Below are positions 1-8,394 of a stretch of DNA of 64,000 bases, in pieces. The notes beneath the pieces were generated by a model. That model saw nothing but the letters and a program-made list of their open reading frames with translations, searched no databases and had not been told where the DNA came from. Numbering within the stretch: position 1 is the stretch's first letter; the number at the start of each line of letters is the position of its first letter. The stretch spans positions 372,001-436,000 of the forward strand of contig JACKEB010000011.1 in the NCBI GenBank assembly GCA_020633205.1, in the 5' to 3' direction. The DNA comes from Polyangiaceae bacterium. Lineage in GTDB: Bacteria > Myxococcota_A > Polyangia > Polyangiales > Polyangiaceae. A program made the position numbers and the translations under genes.

Positions 1-187
1 CATCGGGACCAACCAGAATCAGCGCGTGTCCCTTGACCTCCTCGAGGGCGCGCCAATCGGGTGCGACCCGGGGCTCGAACCAGGGATGCAGCACCGTTTC
101 CAGCTCAGCCGGGCATCCGATCATCAGCGCTAGGCGACGGTCCAACTTCTTCTCAGCTCCGCGGGCGGCGCGAGGTTCCAAGGGCAC
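1..187 (-). CDS. Partial hypothetical protein running off the left edge
   Basis: The minus strand is open from about position 240 to the left edge. It reads like coding sequence, for example LALMIGCPAELETVLHPWF followed later by ALILVGPD. A GTG at 185-187 is the first reasonable start. No ATG exists upstream in this frame before an in-frame stop near 240. A run of seven identical bases sits near 230, so the true start could lie further upstream if there is a sequencing slip. No family is recognised and the rest of the gene lies outside the window. The 180 bases between it and the next gene show nothing identifiable. Confidence 0.35.
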   Translation of the reverse strand, partial: MPLEPRAARGAEKKLDRRLALMIGCPAELETVLHPWFEPRVAPDWRALEEVKGHALILVGPD

Positions 188-368
188 GAGCCACGCCGCT
201 CGCCGCGAGTGAATGGCTTCCCCGAGGTTAGGGGGGGAGGGCAGGAATCACAACGGGCTGCGTCGCGAATAGACTGGTTTGCTGACTGAAAGCCGCTCAC
301 CCAGTCGTTGGGAGTCTCCCTCTAGGGTGAGCCATTTCGCCCCGGGATAGCTGGAATTCCTCCGCCGC

Positions 369-2219
369 TCAGGCGAGTCGCTCGGAAGCCATTTCGATTT
401 CGTCCTCGAACTCATCGTCTTCGACCGGTGGCGAGCCGTCCTCGGGGCGACGTCCGACGATGCGTAACCAGGCGATGATCAGGACGCTTCCGAGCAGGTA
501 AGGCAGCCAGGATGGTCCGCCCAGCGCGATTGGAAGGTAGCCAACGGTGGCCGCGATCAACATCACGAACACCGCGTAGGGCAGCTGAGTTTCCACGTGG
601 TCCAGGTGATCCGAGCCAGAGGCGATGCTCGACATCAGCGTGGTGTCGCTGATCGGCGAGCAATGGTCTCCGAAGATCGCGCCATCGAGCACCGCGGCGC
701 CGGTGAGGATCATGAGCGGTAGGCCCCCCATCGAGTGCGCGAGCGGTACCGCGATTGGGATCAGGATGCTCATCGTGCCCCACGACGTGCCCGTAGCGAA
801 CGCGATCGCAGCGGCAAGGCCGAACGTTGCGAGAGGCACCACCCAGTTGGCGATGCTGCCGCTCAGCGTCGCTCCCAGGACTTCTTGTGCGCCCAGGTCC
901 TGACACACTTGCGCGAGCGCCCACGCCAAGAGCAAAACCACCACCGCTGCAGCTGCGTGACGGACGCCGTTCCAGTAAGCGCGCAGGGCGGCGCCGATCC
1001 CGAGGATGCCTTGAGCCAGGGGCAGCGCGATCGCCAAAACAGAACCGACGCTCGCTGCGAGCAGCAGCATCTTCACGTTGTTCTCGCTCGCCCCGAGGGT
1101 TTCCCGCCAGAACGTGAAGCTCAGCGCGGCGCCCGGGTTGCTCTGAAGCTTGCTCGCGCCGCCGCCATCCACCACGAAGCCCACCATCGCAACCAGCACT
1201 ACTGCCAGGATCGGGATCAGCGCATTGCGCGCGCGGTGAGGCTTGTCGTCGGGGGGGGCCATCAGCTCGGAGTTCGCCTGAGCCATGGGACGAGCGCCGT
1301 CTCTCAATGGCTTCTTCAGATGCCGAGCGCGCCGTTGAGCCTTCAGCATGGGCCCGAAGTCGCGACCCATGAGCGACGACGCGAACACGAACACCAGGGA
1401 GAAAACGCAGTAGAAGCGGAAAGGTAGCGCGGAGAGCACGAGGGCATAGCCACGTTGGTCGAGCCCCAGCGCCTGTGCCTGTGCGTCTAGTAGGCCTACC
1501 TCATGACCGATCCACGTGGAAATCACTGCTAGCCCCGCCACCGGAGCGGCGGTGGAGTCGACGATGTAGGCTAATTTCTCCCTGGAAATATTCCAGCGAT
1601 CGGTGAGCGGACGCATCGTCGGCCCAACCAGCATGCAGTTCGCGTAGTCATCGAAGAACACGAACAGGCCCATCAACGCCGCGCCAATCTCCGTCGAGCG
1701 CGCGGAACGAATGTAACGAGTCACCCACTCAACGATTCCCGATGTGCCGCCGGCGCGGCTCACCACCTGGACCATCCCGAGCAGCGCCAGCGTGAAGCCG
1801 ATGATGTAGAGGTGAGTGGAGTTGCTGACGTTCTCCCAGATGTAGGTCTTGCTGCCTTCAACCAAGGCGTCGGACTTGAAACGCAGCACCGCACCAATCA
1901 GCACTGCTCCGCCAAGCGCTGGGAGTAGACGTCGGGTTGCCAGCGTCACGACCACCGCGACTAGCGGTGGCACCAATGCAGTCCAGCCCACTTGCCGTCC
2001 CTCATGCACCCCGTTCGGCAGCAGATGCGGCAGCAGTCCAAGCAGGGCAACACCCAGCGACACGGCGATCAGCCGGCCATGCAGGTCACGGATCCCGCTC
2101 GGCGTCTTTGGAGTCAGCGACGCCCGCGCCTGTGACTTGCGACTGTGCGGGTCAGGTACGCTGCGCGGTGGCCTGTCGGAGAGGCGCTGACTTGTGGGCG
2201 CTTGAGTTTCGTCCGTCAC
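369..2219 (-). CDS. NhaC-family Na+/H+ antiporter
   Basis: This is a 616-residue inner-membrane protein starting at GTG. It has a basic, Pro-rich cytoplasmic N-terminus of about 45 residues followed by roughly a dozen hydrophobic segments. Family hallmarks include FFDDYANCM at about residue 188, where acidic residues lie in a membrane segment, then VDSTAAPVAGLAVISTWIG, GTSWGTMSILIPIAVP at about 476, and GDHCSPISDTT. The known role of the family is exchange of external protons for internal sodium, sometimes coupled to organic substrates. The C-terminus is acidic. It is divergently transcribed from the sodium-dependent symporter at 2553, and the two could form a functional pair in sodium cycling. 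That pairing is an inference from position only. Confidence 0.88.
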   Translation of the reverse strand: MTDETQAPTSQRLSDRPPRSVPDPHSRKSQARASLTPKTPSGIRDLHGRLIAVSLGVALLGLLPHLLPNGVHEGRQVGWTALVPPLVAVVVTLATRRLLPALGGAVLIGAVLRFKSDALVEGSKTYIWENVSNSTHLYIIGFTLALLGMVQVVSRAGGTSGIVEWVTRYIRSARSTEIGAALMGLFVFFDDYANCMLVGPTMRPLTDRWNISREKLAYIVDSTAAPVAGLAVISTWIGHEVGLLDAQAQALGLDQRGYALVLSALPFRFYCVFSLVFVFASSLMGRDFGPMLKAQRRARHLKKPLRDGARPMAQANSELMAPPDDKPHRARNALIPILAVVLVAMVGFVVDGGGASKLQSNPGAALSFTFWRETLGASENNVKMLLLAASVGSVLAIALPLAQGILGIGAALRAYWNGVRHAAAAVVVLLLAWALAQVCQDLGAQEVLGATLSGSIANWVVPLATFGLAAAIAFATGTSWGTMSILIPIAVPLAHSMGGLPLMILTGAAVLDGAIFGDHCSPISDTTLMSSIASGSDHLDHVETQLPYAVFVMLIAATVGYLPIALGGPSWLPYLLGSVLIIAWLRIVGRRPEDGSPPVEDDEFEDEIEMASERLA

Positions 2220-2552
2220 GCGCGGACGCTACAGCGGCGTCTCCAGAACTGCCACTCGCCGGTTGGCCAATTCGCGCTGAGGAACCCCGGTTTTTCGCCC
2301 GAGTTTTAGCCGCAGTGCGTCGTCGGTCGCGGTGCATAGCGCAGGCCCTGACCCCGGCTCCTGCATTATCATGCGGATTTCGCGGCTAGGCACGAGCGGC
2401 CGGCTGTTGGGGGCTTGGGGCCACGCACGGGACTTACGGTGGAAGCATCAGTTGTGCGATGGTCCCCCAGGCTTTCGGGGAGGAGCCCAGCGCGTGCTCC
2501 CCCTCGCTGGAGTGGTGTGTAGCGTGGCGCCCCTGCGCCCAACGGAGAGAGC
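2220..2552. other. Divergent intergenic region between two sodium transporters
   Basis: This 333-bp stretch contains no convincing gene and should carry promoters for both flanking transporters. I looked for a glycine-type riboswitch, which often precedes AGCS symporters, but could not recognise its conserved core. A purine-rich ribosome-binding site, GGAGAG, lies just before the GTG start at 2553. Confidence 0.5.
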
Positions 2553-4280
2553 GTGAATAAGTCCTGGATCCGAGGCGCGAGCCTGTTTGCCGTGGTGTCC
2601 CTCGTGCTGACCCTCAGCGGCCTTGCGTTCGCTGACAAGGCGCCGCCTCCAGAAGCCGTTGCAGCCGCCGCCAGCGCCGCGCCGAGCGCTTCTGCCGCCG
2701 CGAGCGCCGAGGCACCTGCGGAGAAGAAGGAAGAGGAGCTCTCTGCGTTTGGAGCCGGCCTGAGCAAGTTCAACGGCTGGGTGGCGGGTGCGCTGTTCTT
2801 CGATATCTCTGGCGGTGCGTTCCTGCACCCGAAGCTCGATGCCGCAGGGAAAGAGGTTGTGGGTAAGGACGGCAAAGTGGAGATGGAGGGGGCCAGCATT
2901 CCCTTCATCGTCGCCATCCTGGCTCTCGGTTCGATCTTCTTCACGCTCTGGTATCGCTTCATCAACCTGCGCGGCTTTCGCCACGCGATCGACGTGGTGC
3001 GCGGCAAGTATGACGACCCCGCGGATGAAGGTGAGATCTCGCATTTCCGTGCGCTAACGTCGGCGCTCAGCGCAACCGTAGGCCTTGGCAACATCGCCGG
3101 TGTTGCGATCGCCATCCAGAAGGGCGGCCCAGGCGCGGTGTTCTGGATGATCGTGATGGCGGTGTTTGGCATGAGCGCGAAGTTCTCCAGCTGCACGCTC
3201 GCGGTCCTGTACCGCCGCCACAATCCCGATGGCAGCATGAGCGGTGGTCCGATGTATTACCTCGATCTGGGCTTGAAAAAGCTGGGGATCGGGCCACTTG
3301 GCAAGGCCCTTGGCTGCATCTACGCGGTGATGGTGATGGGTGGCGCCTTTGGTGGCGGCAACATGTTCCAGTCGAACCAATCCTACGCTGTGCTCAAGAA
3401 CGCTGTCGGTCTGGGACCCAGCGCGAAGTACGTGTACGCGACGGTGCTCGCGTTGGCTGTGGCTGCGGTGATCATCGGCGGGATCAAGCGTATCGGCGCC
3501 GCCACTTCACGCGTCGTGCCTGCCATGTGTGCGATCTACGTCGCGGCTGCGGTCGCCGTGATCCTCGTCAACGCCAAGCACATCCCTGAAGCCCTCGGGA
3601 CCATCTTCAGCATGGCGTTCACGAAGAACGCGATCTTCGGTGGCGCGGTGGGTGTGTTGGTGATCGGCGTCACCCGCGCCTCGTTCTCGAACGAAGCCGG
3701 TTTGGGGAGTGCAGCCATCGCCCACGCAGCTGCGAAGACCGACGAACCGGTGCGCGAAGGCATGGTGGCGATGTTGGGACCGTTCATCGACACCATCATC
3801 ATCTGCTTGATGACCGCCCTCGTGGTCGTGGTGACTGGTGCCTGGAAGTCCAGCCTGGCGAGCGCCGGAGACGTCGATCAAGGCGTGGTGATGACCAGCC
3901 AGGCCTTCGCCAGTGTCATCAGCTGGTTCCCCTACGTGCTCAGCGTGTGCGTGGTGCTCTTCGCGTACTCGACCATGATCTCCTGGTGCTACTACGGTGA
4001 GCGCGGCTGGATTTACCTGGTGGACCACCTGGGTGAGGGCGCGGGGCTGCGCTCGGTGATGGTGTTCCGCGTGCTGTTCGTGATCGCTGCTTGGTTTGGC
4101 GCGGTGGCCAAGCTCGGTCCGGTGCTGGACTTCAGCGACCTGATGATCTTGTGCATGGCTTTCCCCAACATCGTGGGCAGCGTGATCCTCGCCCCGACGC
4201 TGCTGAAACACGTCCAGGACTACTGGTCCCGCTACAAGAGCGGTGAAATGAAGCCTTACGAGCCTGCCGCAGCTGAGTAG
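2553..4280 (+). CDS. Sodium:alanine/glycine symporter (AGCS family)
   Basis: This 575-residue protein starts at GTG with GGAGAG upstream. The first 26 residues form a signal-like hydrophobic stretch ending ALAFADKA. It is followed by an unusual Ala/Pro/Glu-rich extension to about residue 65 that ordinary AGCS transporters lack. The transporter body then shows GLGNIAGVAIAIQKGGPGA at about residue 176, GGPMYYLDLGLKK, FSNEAGLGSAAIAHAAAKT and multiple membrane spans, which are characteristic of sodium-coupled alanine/glycine carriers. The extension is probably periplasmic if the signal sequence is used, an odd arrangement for this family. It is followed by a group II intron 94 bp after its stop. 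Confidence 0.9.
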   Translation: MNKSWIRGASLFAVVSLVLTLSGLAFADKAPPPEAVAAAASAAPSASAAASAEAPAEKKEEELSAFGAGLSKFNGWVAGALFFDISGGAFLHPKLDAAGKEVVGKDGKVEMEGASIPFIVAILALGSIFFTLWYRFINLRGFRHAIDVVRGKYDDPADEGEISHFRALTSALSATVGLGNIAGVAIAIQKGGPGAVFWMIVMAVFGMSAKFSSCTLAVLYRRHNPDGSMSGGPMYYLDLGLKKLGIGPLGKALGCIYAVMVMGGAFGGGNMFQSNQSYAVLKNAVGLGPSAKYVYATVLALAVAAVIIGGIKRIGAATSRVVPAMCAIYVAAAVAVILVNAKHIPEALGTIFSMAFTKNAIFGGAVGVLVIGVTRASFSNEAGLGSAAIAHAAAKTDEPVREGMVAMLGPFIDTIIICLMTALVVVVTGAWKSSLASAGDVDQGVVMTSQAFASVISWFPYVLSVCVVLFAYSTMISWCYYGERGWIYLVDHLGEGAGLRSVMVFRVLFVIAAWFGAVAKLGPVLDFSDLMILCMAFPNIVGSVILAPTLLKHVQDYWSRYKSGEMKPYEPAAAE

Positions 4281-4845
4281 CGGGGGCGCAGGGGCCAACC
4301 GGCTCGCAAAAGGCTACATAGTGCACACTCAGCGTACCTGGCCGGACTCGGGCTGGGCTAGCCTGCTGTGCATGGTGCGCCGTGACGCGAAAGATTCGGA
4401 AGCCTGTTCGCAGGATGCTGGGTGTTTCGCTAGCTGCGTTTCTCCATCGGGTGAGAGTCCCGTCCCGGTAAGCGTCGGTGCGCCGGGTAGCAGGCCCCAG
4501 GTAGTGGAGAGAGATCTCCCTGCCCGAGCGGGGTGTCAAAAGCTCGTGAAGCAGCGAGAGCTGCGTAGCGGGGAGCAAGCACGCGGGCCGCAACATGAAG
4601 TGAAACCTGCAGCCTCGACAGAGAAACAATCCGGAGGCCGAGCCGCTCATGTCACGGCGAAGGCAACATCGACGGCGAGAGCACCGAAGCTCGTCGTCGG
4701 CTCCGGCGGGGTACGGGGGGCAGCACGTGTGCAAGGAGAAACGCGGAACTCGGGAGGCCCGTCTGTGCGGCCCAAGTCAGGGCGAGGTGCGTCGTATAAG
4801 CCAAAGGCGAAATCGGCCACTGCACAGCGGGAGTCCGAGGGGATC

Positions 4846-6324
4846 ATGGTACCGAAGACCGCTAGGCAACCAGCGGGAACGAATGCCGTGCGGCAAAACG
4901 CGGCAGGAGGGAAGGGTCCCTGCGGTAGTCGTGTTGGAAGCGTAGGTAAGCGTGAGGGAATGGCCGGCAAGTCCGGACCTAACGACCCCGGTAGGCGTAA
5001 GCCGCACGGAAAAGCGCAACAACTACAACGCCAACTATATGCAGCAGCCAAGCGGGCACCGGATAGGCGCTTTCACGCCCTTTACGACCACATCTGGCGG
5101 GGTGACATCCTCCAGGAGGCGTGGAAGCGAGTCAGACAGAACCAAGGAGCCGCGGGCGTGGATCGCCAGTCGATCTGCGACGTGGAGGGGTACGGGGCTC
5201 AGCGATTCCTCGAGGAATTACAAGCTGAGCTGAAAGCGGGGAAGTATCGGCCGCAGGTGGTACGGCGGCAGTACATCCCCAAAGCCGATGGTAAGAAGCG
5301 GCCACTAGGCATCCCGACGGTGCGCGATCGGGTAGTGCAGATGGCGGCAAAGCTGGTGATCGAGCCCATCTTCGAGGCGGATTTTCTGCCTTGTTCTTAT
5401 GGGTTTCGTCCCCGGCGCAGCGCGACGATGGCGCTCGAGACGCTGAGGAAACTCGGTGCCAAGGGTGGTCATCACGTGCTGGATGCCGACATCCGCGACT
5501 ACTTCGGAAGCATCGACCACACCAAGCTGATGAAGCTGGTGGGGCGACGCATCTCGGATCGTCGGGTGCTGAAGTTGCTGCGGCAGTGGCTCGAAGCAGG
5601 AGTGATGGAGGACGGCGTCGTGAAGGCGTCGGTGCGCGGCACGCCGCAAGGGGGAGTGATCTCCCCTCTGCTGTCCAACATCTACTTGCACGTGCTCGAC
5701 GTCCTGTGGACCCGCCACAGCGCTCCGCATGGAACGCTGGTGCGCTACGCGGACGACTTCGTGGTGATCTGCCGCACCAAGAAGGACTGCGAGCTGGCCG
5801 AGGCGCGGGTCCGAGTGATCCTGCAGCGCCTCGGTCTCGAGCTACATCCGGAGAAAACCAGGCGAGTCGAGCTCTACGATGGCAAGCAGGGCTTTGACTT
5901 TCTTGGCTGTCATCTGCACAAGCGGCTGAGCGGCAAGGTGCTGGAGAGGTCGGGCCAACGGCTCTACTTCCTCCATCGCTGGCCGTCGCAGCGCGCGATG
6001 CAGCGGATCCGGAGCCGTGTGAAGCAGCTCACCCCCCGCTCGAGATGCCACGCGGATATCCGCGATGTCATCGAACAGCTGAACCCCGTACTGCGGGGCT
6101 GGGGGAACTACTTCCGCACGGGAAATGCCGCGAAGCGATTCAATCAGCTCGACACATATGTTTGGAAGCAGCTGAAAGGGCTGCTGGTGGCCCGCAAGGG
6201 TCGCCACTTGAAACCCAAACAAGTTACACGCTGGGATCGCGACTACTTCTACCGTCTGGGCCTGTACCAACTCCGAGGCACTGTCCGCTATCCGGAGCAA
6301 TCCATCTTGATGGAGGCCGCGTAA
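4846..6324 (+). CDS. ltrA: Group II intron reverse transcriptase/maturase
   Basis: This 492-residue protein starts at the ATG at 4846, which is preceded by GAGGGG. The same frame is open upstream to 4321, but that part is intron domain I RNA and a poor protein. The reverse-transcriptase blocks are present: QYIPKADGKKRPLGIPTVRDR, YGFRPRRSA, the Gly-rich RGTPQGGVISPLLSNIYLH, and the catalytic YADD at about residue 301. These are followed by the maturase X domain containing LNPVLRGWGNYF. The protein ends after LRGTVRYPEQ and has no HNH endonuclease domain. It would therefore use a free primer, such as nascent DNA at a replication fork, for retrohoming. All essential blocks look intact, so the element may be active. 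Confidence 0.93.
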   Translation: MVPKTARQPAGTNAVRQNAAGGKGPCGSRVGSVGKREGMAGKSGPNDPGRRKPHGKAQQLQRQLYAAAKRAPDRRFHALYDHIWRGDILQEAWKRVRQNQGAAGVDRQSICDVEGYGAQRFLEELQAELKAGKYRPQVVRRQYIPKADGKKRPLGIPTVRDRVVQMAAKLVIEPIFEADFLPCSYGFRPRRSATMALETLRKLGAKGGHHVLDADIRDYFGSIDHTKLMKLVGRRISDRRVLKLLRQWLEAGVMEDGVVKASVRGTPQGGVISPLLSNIYLHVLDVLWTRHSAPHGTLVRYADDFVVICRTKKDCELAEARVRVILQRLGLELHPEKTRRVELYDGKQGFDFLGCHLHKRLSGKVLERSGQRLYFLHRWPSQRAMQRIRSRVKQLTPRSRCHADIRDVIEQLNPVLRGWGNYFRTGNAAKRFNQLDTYVWKQLKGLLVARKGRHLKPKQVTRWDRDYFYRLGLYQLRGTVRYPEQSILMEAA

Positions 6325-6349
6325 TGCTGTGCGCTGAGTGGCTACTGGT

Positions 6350-6382
6350 AAGCCGTGTGCGGGAAATCCGCATGCACGGTTT
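6350..6382 (+). ncRNA. Group II intron domain V
   Basis: This 33-nt hairpin begins AAGCCGTGTGCGGG and closes with CCGCATGCACGGTTT. It has the conserved catalytic AGC triad and GAAA-like loop position, and is the most diagnostic RNA element of a group II intron. It lies 25 nt after the maturase stop codon, as expected. Confidence 0.85.
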
Positions 6383-6441
6383 GTACGGGGGTCTTGACTT
6401 TGACCATCGCCCGCCTGGCGGGAAGGAGTAAGGATCTACCA

Positions 6442-7464
6442 ATGGATTTCGGGCGCATAGCTCGGCGTTTTGCGCTCCTCGTGTGGCTTGGGTGGCCGGC
6501 TTCCGCGCTGGCCACTCCCGCCACGACTCGCGTCGTGTGGCAGAGCAGCGATGAGTGCATGAGTGCCCAGCAACTGCGCGCGGGAGTCGACCGCCGGCTG
6601 GGGCGATCCGTGTTCGACGAGAACGCCGATCTGGTTCTGCGCGGAAACGTTGCCTTTCGTGACGGCAAGGCGCACGCAGAGCTCGAGCTACGCACCGCGG
6701 ACACCCCTACTGGGAAGCGCGGTACATTGGTTGGCAGCCGCGACCTCGACATGGAGGGCGAGGACTGCCACGTGCTCGACGACTCGTTGCTCCTGGTCAC
6801 TTCGATCATGATCGACGTGCCACGGGAGGAGCTGCCTCCCCCGCCCCCGCCGGACGAACCGGAGCCGGCGATTGAGAAGCCCAAGGCCGTTCCGCCGCTG
6901 GGCACGCCGTTGCAGCTGCCGAAGCCGCCGCCTCCAAAGGCGCCACCACCTCAGCCACCCGTCGCTCCGCCGTGGAGCTACTCCCTGTTCCTAGACGCGA
7001 CGACGACGGCTGGCGCGCTGCCACTGGGTAGCTTCGGCGGAGATTTGGGGTTGCGCGTGGAGCCAGGTACCTTCTGGCCCATCGAGCTGAGCGCGAACCT
7101 CGATCATGGGCGGGCAACGAACGACCAAGGCAGCCTCACTCTGAACTCAGTGACCTCGGGTCTGCTCGTGTGTCCGTTGGATTTCGGGCTGGAGCTGTGT
7201 GTTGGTCAGCGGGTGGGTGCCGTATGGGCCCAGGGAGACGAACTGGAGAACAACCGAAGTCGCAGCCGGATCCGTGGGGAACTATCTCTCGGCGTGCGCT
7301 GGGCGGCGGAGGTTGGCTCAAACCACCTGGTGGTTGGAGCGGAGGCGCTGGTGCCCATGGTCCAGGATCGCTACTTCTATGAGCGCGCAGGTGAGCAGAT
7401 CGAGCTCTTTCAGGTTGCCCCGGTGGGGGGAAAGTTGACCCTGGGGTTTCGCCTTGCCCTCTGA
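6442..7464 (+). CDS. Signal-peptide protein with Pro-rich linker and C-terminal barrel-like domain
   Basis: This 340-residue protein starts at the ATG at 6442, after AAGGAG and AAGGA motifs just downstream of the intron. Residues 1-24 form a signal peptide ending SALATP. A globular N-terminal domain to about residue 130 contains two Cys residues. A striking Pro-rich linker with PPPPPP and repeated KPPPPKAPP follows. The C-terminal ~165 residues are rich in alternating hydrophobic/polar strands and end GKLTLGFRLAL, like an outer-membrane barrel strand. It resembles proteins encoded beside ECF sigma factors in myxobacteria, and the sigma gene follows 360 bp downstream. The exact function is unknown. 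The linker would suit reaching through the periplasm or the peptidoglycan layer. Confidence 0.75.
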   Translation: MDFGRIARRFALLVWLGWPASALATPATTRVVWQSSDECMSAQQLRAGVDRRLGRSVFDENADLVLRGNVAFRDGKAHAELELRTADTPTGKRGTLVGSRDLDMEGEDCHVLDDSLLLVTSIMIDVPREELPPPPPPDEPEPAIEKPKAVPPLGTPLQLPKPPPPKAPPPQPPVAPPWSYSLFLDATTTAGALPLGSFGGDLGLRVEPGTFWPIELSANLDHGRATNDQGSLTLNSVTSGLLVCPLDFGLELCVGQRVGAVWAQGDELENNRSRSRIRGELSLGVRWAAEVGSNHLVVGAEALVPMVQDRYFYERAGEQIELFQVAPVGGKLTLGFRLAL

Positions 7465-7824
7465 CTGCCCTCTGACTGCGCCGCCCTATCGCAGTCCGAT
7501 TTCGCGCGCTCTCGCGCATGAATTCAGCTGAATCTGGCTGGATCCGAGGCGTATCGGGACCACGCCGGGGTGTAGCTAGGTTCACGTAGGCAAATGTCGG
7601 GACGCCGAGTAAGCTTCTTAAAGCCTCGGCGCCTTGGCGCTGAGCCCTTCATAATCGACCGCGCCGTCGTCCACAGAGTGTGTGGCGGTGACGTGGACAT
7701 TCCTGTCAACATGAGACAGGACAGAGCCAAGAGGTTTTGAGTCCAGTTCTCGAGGAGAAAGCGCCATCAGGGCGCGCCACCCTTCCTCGAGGACCCAAGT
7801 TGACCCCCCGGTGGGGGCTGTTTG
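7465..7824 (+). promoter_or_regulatory. Structured leader upstream of the ECF sigma operon
   Basis: This 360-bp non-coding stretch is rich in dyads. A perfect 12-bp palindrome, ATTCAGCTGAAT, lies at 7522-7533. TCCTGTC pairs with GACAGGA at 7701-7721. CTCGAGGA (7749-7756) pairs with TCCTCGAG (7784-7791) around an inner GCGCC/GGCGC stem. CCCCC/GGGGG at 7804-7817 pairs the bases that would serve as the ribosome-binding site of the sigma gene. The last hairpin could limit translation of the sigma factor and the first two could be operators or RNA structures. The functions are inferred; only the repeats are seen. Confidence 0.4.
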
Positions 7825-8394
7825 GTGAATCCGCCGATGAGTGAGCTACCCGAATTTCGGCGGATTTTCGATGAACACGCAGCCTTCGTCTGGCGCAGCT
7901 TGCGGTACCTTGGGGTTGCCGAGCGCGACGTTGAAGACCATGTCCAAGAGGTCTTTGTCGCCGTTCACCGCCGCCTTGGAGAGTTCGAGTGGCGCTCGAG
8001 CCTTCGCACATGGATATACGCGTTCTGTTTGCGAGTGGCCTCTGACTATCGGCGACGCGCCCACGTCCGCCGAGAACGCTTCCCTTCGGAGTTCCCTGAG
8101 CCCCAGCTCAATCCGAATCAGGAGCGACAGGTCGAGCACCGCGAGATGCGAGATCGCCTCGTGGCCGCGCTGGAACAGCTCGACGATGCCAAGCGAGAAG
8201 TCTTCGTCCTCTACGAAATCGAGGAGTTGGAGATGAAGGACGTGGTGGCACTTGTGGGTTGTCCGCTGCAAACGGGGTACTCGCGTTTGCGCGCGGCCCG
8301 AAAGATTCTCGAGGAGTCGCTGCAGATCGCGCCTCAGCCCCACGAGTCGGAGGCCGAGGTCGCTGCGGAGAGTTCCCGTAAGGAGGGCGCATGA
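7825..8394 (+). CDS. ECF-type RNA polymerase sigma factor
   Basis: This 189-residue sigma factor has a region 2 domain at about residues 8-75, with DVEDHVQEVFVAVHRRL and LRTWIYAFCLRVASDYRRR. A charged linker precedes region 4 at about 115-170, where the helix-turn-helix includes KREVFVLYEIEELEMKDVVALVGCP. The GTG at 7825 is chosen because GGTGGGGG lies seven bases upstream; an ATG at 7837 is the alternative. The stop overlaps the next ATG (ATGA), so the membrane partner is translationally coupled, as is usual for sigma/anti-sigma pairs. The sigma factor probably directs RNA polymerase to envelope genes, plausibly including this cluster. Confidence 0.9.
   Translation: MNPPMSELPEFRRIFDEHAAFVWRSLRYLGVAERDVEDHVQEVFVAVHRRLGEFEWRSSLRTWIYAFCLRVASDYRRRAHVRRERFPSEFPEPQLNPNQERQVEHREMRDRLVAALEQLDDAKREVFVLYEIEELEMKDVVALVGCPLQTGYSRLRAARKILEESLQIAPQPHESEAEVAAESSRKEGA

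Larger units (their letters stand above)
4375..6415 (+). mobile_element. Group II intron with maturase
   Basis: The 5' end is placed at GTGCGCC (4375), matching the conserved GUGYG start. Typical domain I motifs follow, such as GGGTGAGAGTCCC near 4449. The maturase ORF occupies domain IV. Domain V is clear at 6350-6382 as a hairpin with an AGC catalytic triad and a terminal loop. A domain VI-like hairpin pairs CGGG/CCCG and GGTC/GACC at 6386-6413, with an unpaired ATCG whose A could be the branch point. The 3' splice site is only approximate, between about 6413 and 6420. The element sits between the symporter gene and the barrel gene at 6442, so splicing would restore the leader of the latter. 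Confidence 0.85.

Noticed and set aside
1508..1523. parS-like CCACGTGG inside the antiporter gene
   Set aside because: Only 12 of 16 positions match the GG/CC variant, expected by chance in high-GC coding sequence.
2400..2552. Possible glycine riboswitch before the symporter
   Set aside because: The conserved aptamer core is not recognisable.
4321..4845. N-terminal 175 codons of the maturase frame
   Set aside because: This is intron domain I RNA. The ATG at 4846 with GAGGGG upstream begins the conserved protein.
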